From assembly GCA_016795285.1 (NCBI GenBank), contig JAEUIC010000006.1:1-58046 (forward strand): DNA of 58,046 nucleotides. Reading direction: 5' to 3'. A program made the translations under genes and the position numbers. This DNA comes from Planctomycetota bacterium. Lineage in GTDB: Bacteria; Planctomycetota; B15-G4; SIAN01. The notes under the pieces were generated by a model. That model did no database searches. It worked only from the letters and a program-made list of their open reading frames with translations, and was not told the origin of the DNA. Below are positions 57,379-58,046 of the stretch, one piece after another (the stretch's first letter is position 1; each line of letters opens with the position of its first letter).

Positions 57379-57438
57379 CGAGCGCTCCTCCCGTGCGGCC
57401 GGTCGTTAGCCTCGCGGGCCTCTCCCGTGGAGCTGCCT

Positions 57439-57867
57439 GTGACCGCCATCGACCATCTCGGCATCGCCGTCGCGAAACTCGAGGAAGCGTTGCCCTTCTG
57501 GCGCGATGCGCTCGGCCTGGAGCTGGTCGCCATCGAGGTGGTGGCGAGCGAGAAGGTGCGCGTCGCCATCCTGCGGCCGAAGGGGGACGCCCACGCGGCA
57601 CGCGTCGAGCTGCTCGAGCCGACCGCGCCCGACAGCCCGATCGCGAAGCACCTGGAGAAGCGCGGGCCAGGCATCCACCACGTCGCGATGAAGGTCGACG
57701 ACATCGCCGCGCGGATGGCCGCTCTCGCCGCGGTCGGCAAGCCGGCGATGGACAGCGCGCCGCGCGTCGGCGCCGGCGGCTGCATGGTCACCTTCCTCCA
57801 CCCGAAGTCGACCGGCGGCGTGCTGCTCGAGCTGTCGCAGCCGCCCGCCGGCGGCGCGCACCACTGA
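57439..57867 (+). CDS. mce: Methylmalonyl-CoA epimerase
   Basis: 142 residues from a GTG with GGAG six bases upstream (another GTG at 57427 is less likely). Vicinal-oxygen-chelate fold: IDHLGIAVAKLEEALPFWRDALGLEL, GIHHVAMKVDDIAARMAAL and GCMVTFLHPKSTGGVLLELSQP; the His residues in DHLGIAV and IHHVA and the final Glu are the metal ligands. It interconverts (S)- and (R)-methylmalonyl-CoA, supplying the mutase encoded at 44607-46265. Confidence 0.93.
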   Translation: MTAIDHLGIAVAKLEEALPFWRDALGLELVAIEVVASEKVRVAILRPKGDAHAARVELLEPTAPDSPIAKHLEKRGPGIHHVAMKVDDIAARMAALAAVGKPAMDSAPRVGAGGCMVTFLHPKSTGGVLLELSQPPAGGAHH

Positions 57868-57905
57868 GCGAGCGGGCGCGCGACGCACAGCGTTCGCGGT
57901 CATTT

Positions 57906-57963
57906 CGATCCGGGAGTGTTCCGCCGGAGGTGCGGTTACTGCCGGCGGGACACACCCGGATCG
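57906..57963. repeat. Palindromic element (REP-like), copy 2
   Basis: CGATCCGGG (57906-57914) pairs with CCCGGATCG (57955-57963); GTGT (57916-57919) with ACAC (57950-57953); CCGCCGG (57921-57927) with CCGGCGG (57942-57948). The first 21 bases match copy 1 (23433-23453) at 19 positions (CGATCCGGGA--GTTCCGCCG), and GGTGCGG is also shared. It follows the epimerase gene; the remaining bases to the window end hold no gene I can see. Confidence 0.75.
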
Positions 57964-58046
57964 CAACGCCGGCGCGCCGCGCAGCTCCCCGCGGTCTTCA
58001 ACAGCGCGGCGACGTCGGACGCGCGCGTGCGGCGCGGCCGGGCGAG

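Overview
The window is very GC-rich (roughly 70 % or more by eye), densely coded and chromosomal in character. It has no rRNA, tRNA, CRISPR array, insertion sequence or phage gene that I can see. Kdo synthesis (kdsA), two outer-membrane barrel proteins and many lipoprotein signals indicate a diderm. A very large ECF sigma factor fused to a membrane segment and carboxypeptidase-regulatory-like repeats, a Ser/Thr kinase with TPR-like repeats, a sulfatase-fold lipoprotein, a duplicated di-haem oxidoreductase and an FGE-fold lipoprotein together look most like a GC-rich, deep-branching member of the Planctomycetota. That placement is inference from gene content only.

Layout. 1-4510: the tail of a methyltransferase-like gene, a patatin-like lipoprotein, a beta-lactamase-fold serine hydrolase and an MBOAT O-acyltransferase. 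4641-12557: a complete kdpABCDE operon (high-affinity K+ pump plus its sensor and regulator), followed by a DoxX-like membrane protein. 14075-17058: the three-gene proton-translocating transhydrogenase (pntA1-pntA2-pntB, minus strand). 17215-23414: a large GT-C-like membrane protein, a sulfatase-fold lipoprotein with Thr in the nucleophile position, a vanadium-haloperoxidase-like lipoprotein with a clear intrinsic terminator, and a small outer-membrane barrel protein. 23544-26863: kdsA translationally coupled to a membrane Ser/Thr kinase. 26908-35173: an RmlD-like SDR, a four-haem double di-haem oxidoreductase, a cofactor-independent phosphoglycerate mutase (ApgM type) and valyl-tRNA synthetase. 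35256-39630: an FGE-fold lipoprotein without catalytic Cys, an HD-GYP response regulator and an RluD-type pseudouridine synthase. 39695-42949: the giant ECF sigma fusion. 42987-46265: a MatB-like acyl-CoA synthetase divergent from a methylmalonyl-CoA mutase catalytic subunit (the epimerase is at 57439-57867). 46357-49514: a coupled pair of a degenerate receiver and a GAF/histidine-kinase-like protein. 49537-50961: an alpha/beta-hydrolase lipoprotein. 51147-57045: an outer-membrane porin, a nitrate/sulfonate/taurine-type ABC importer and a sigma-54 enhancer-binding protein. 57070-57378: a membrane-anchored L7/L12-C-terminal-domain-like protein.

The most interesting part is 51025-57045. The porin and the ABC operon each have a sigma-54-like -24/-12 element with exact spacing. 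Upstream of the ABC promoter are two palindromes with the core CCGTGA-N4-TCACGG, their centres exactly 20 bp apart, and a degenerate copy precedes the porin promoter. With the sigma-54 activator gene at the end of the cluster this reads as a self-contained, locally regulated uptake system. Also notable are two related palindromic intergenic elements (23428-23514 and 57906-57963), which suggest a dispersed REP-like family, the two-gene degenerate receiver/sensor module, and the sigma-factor fusion.
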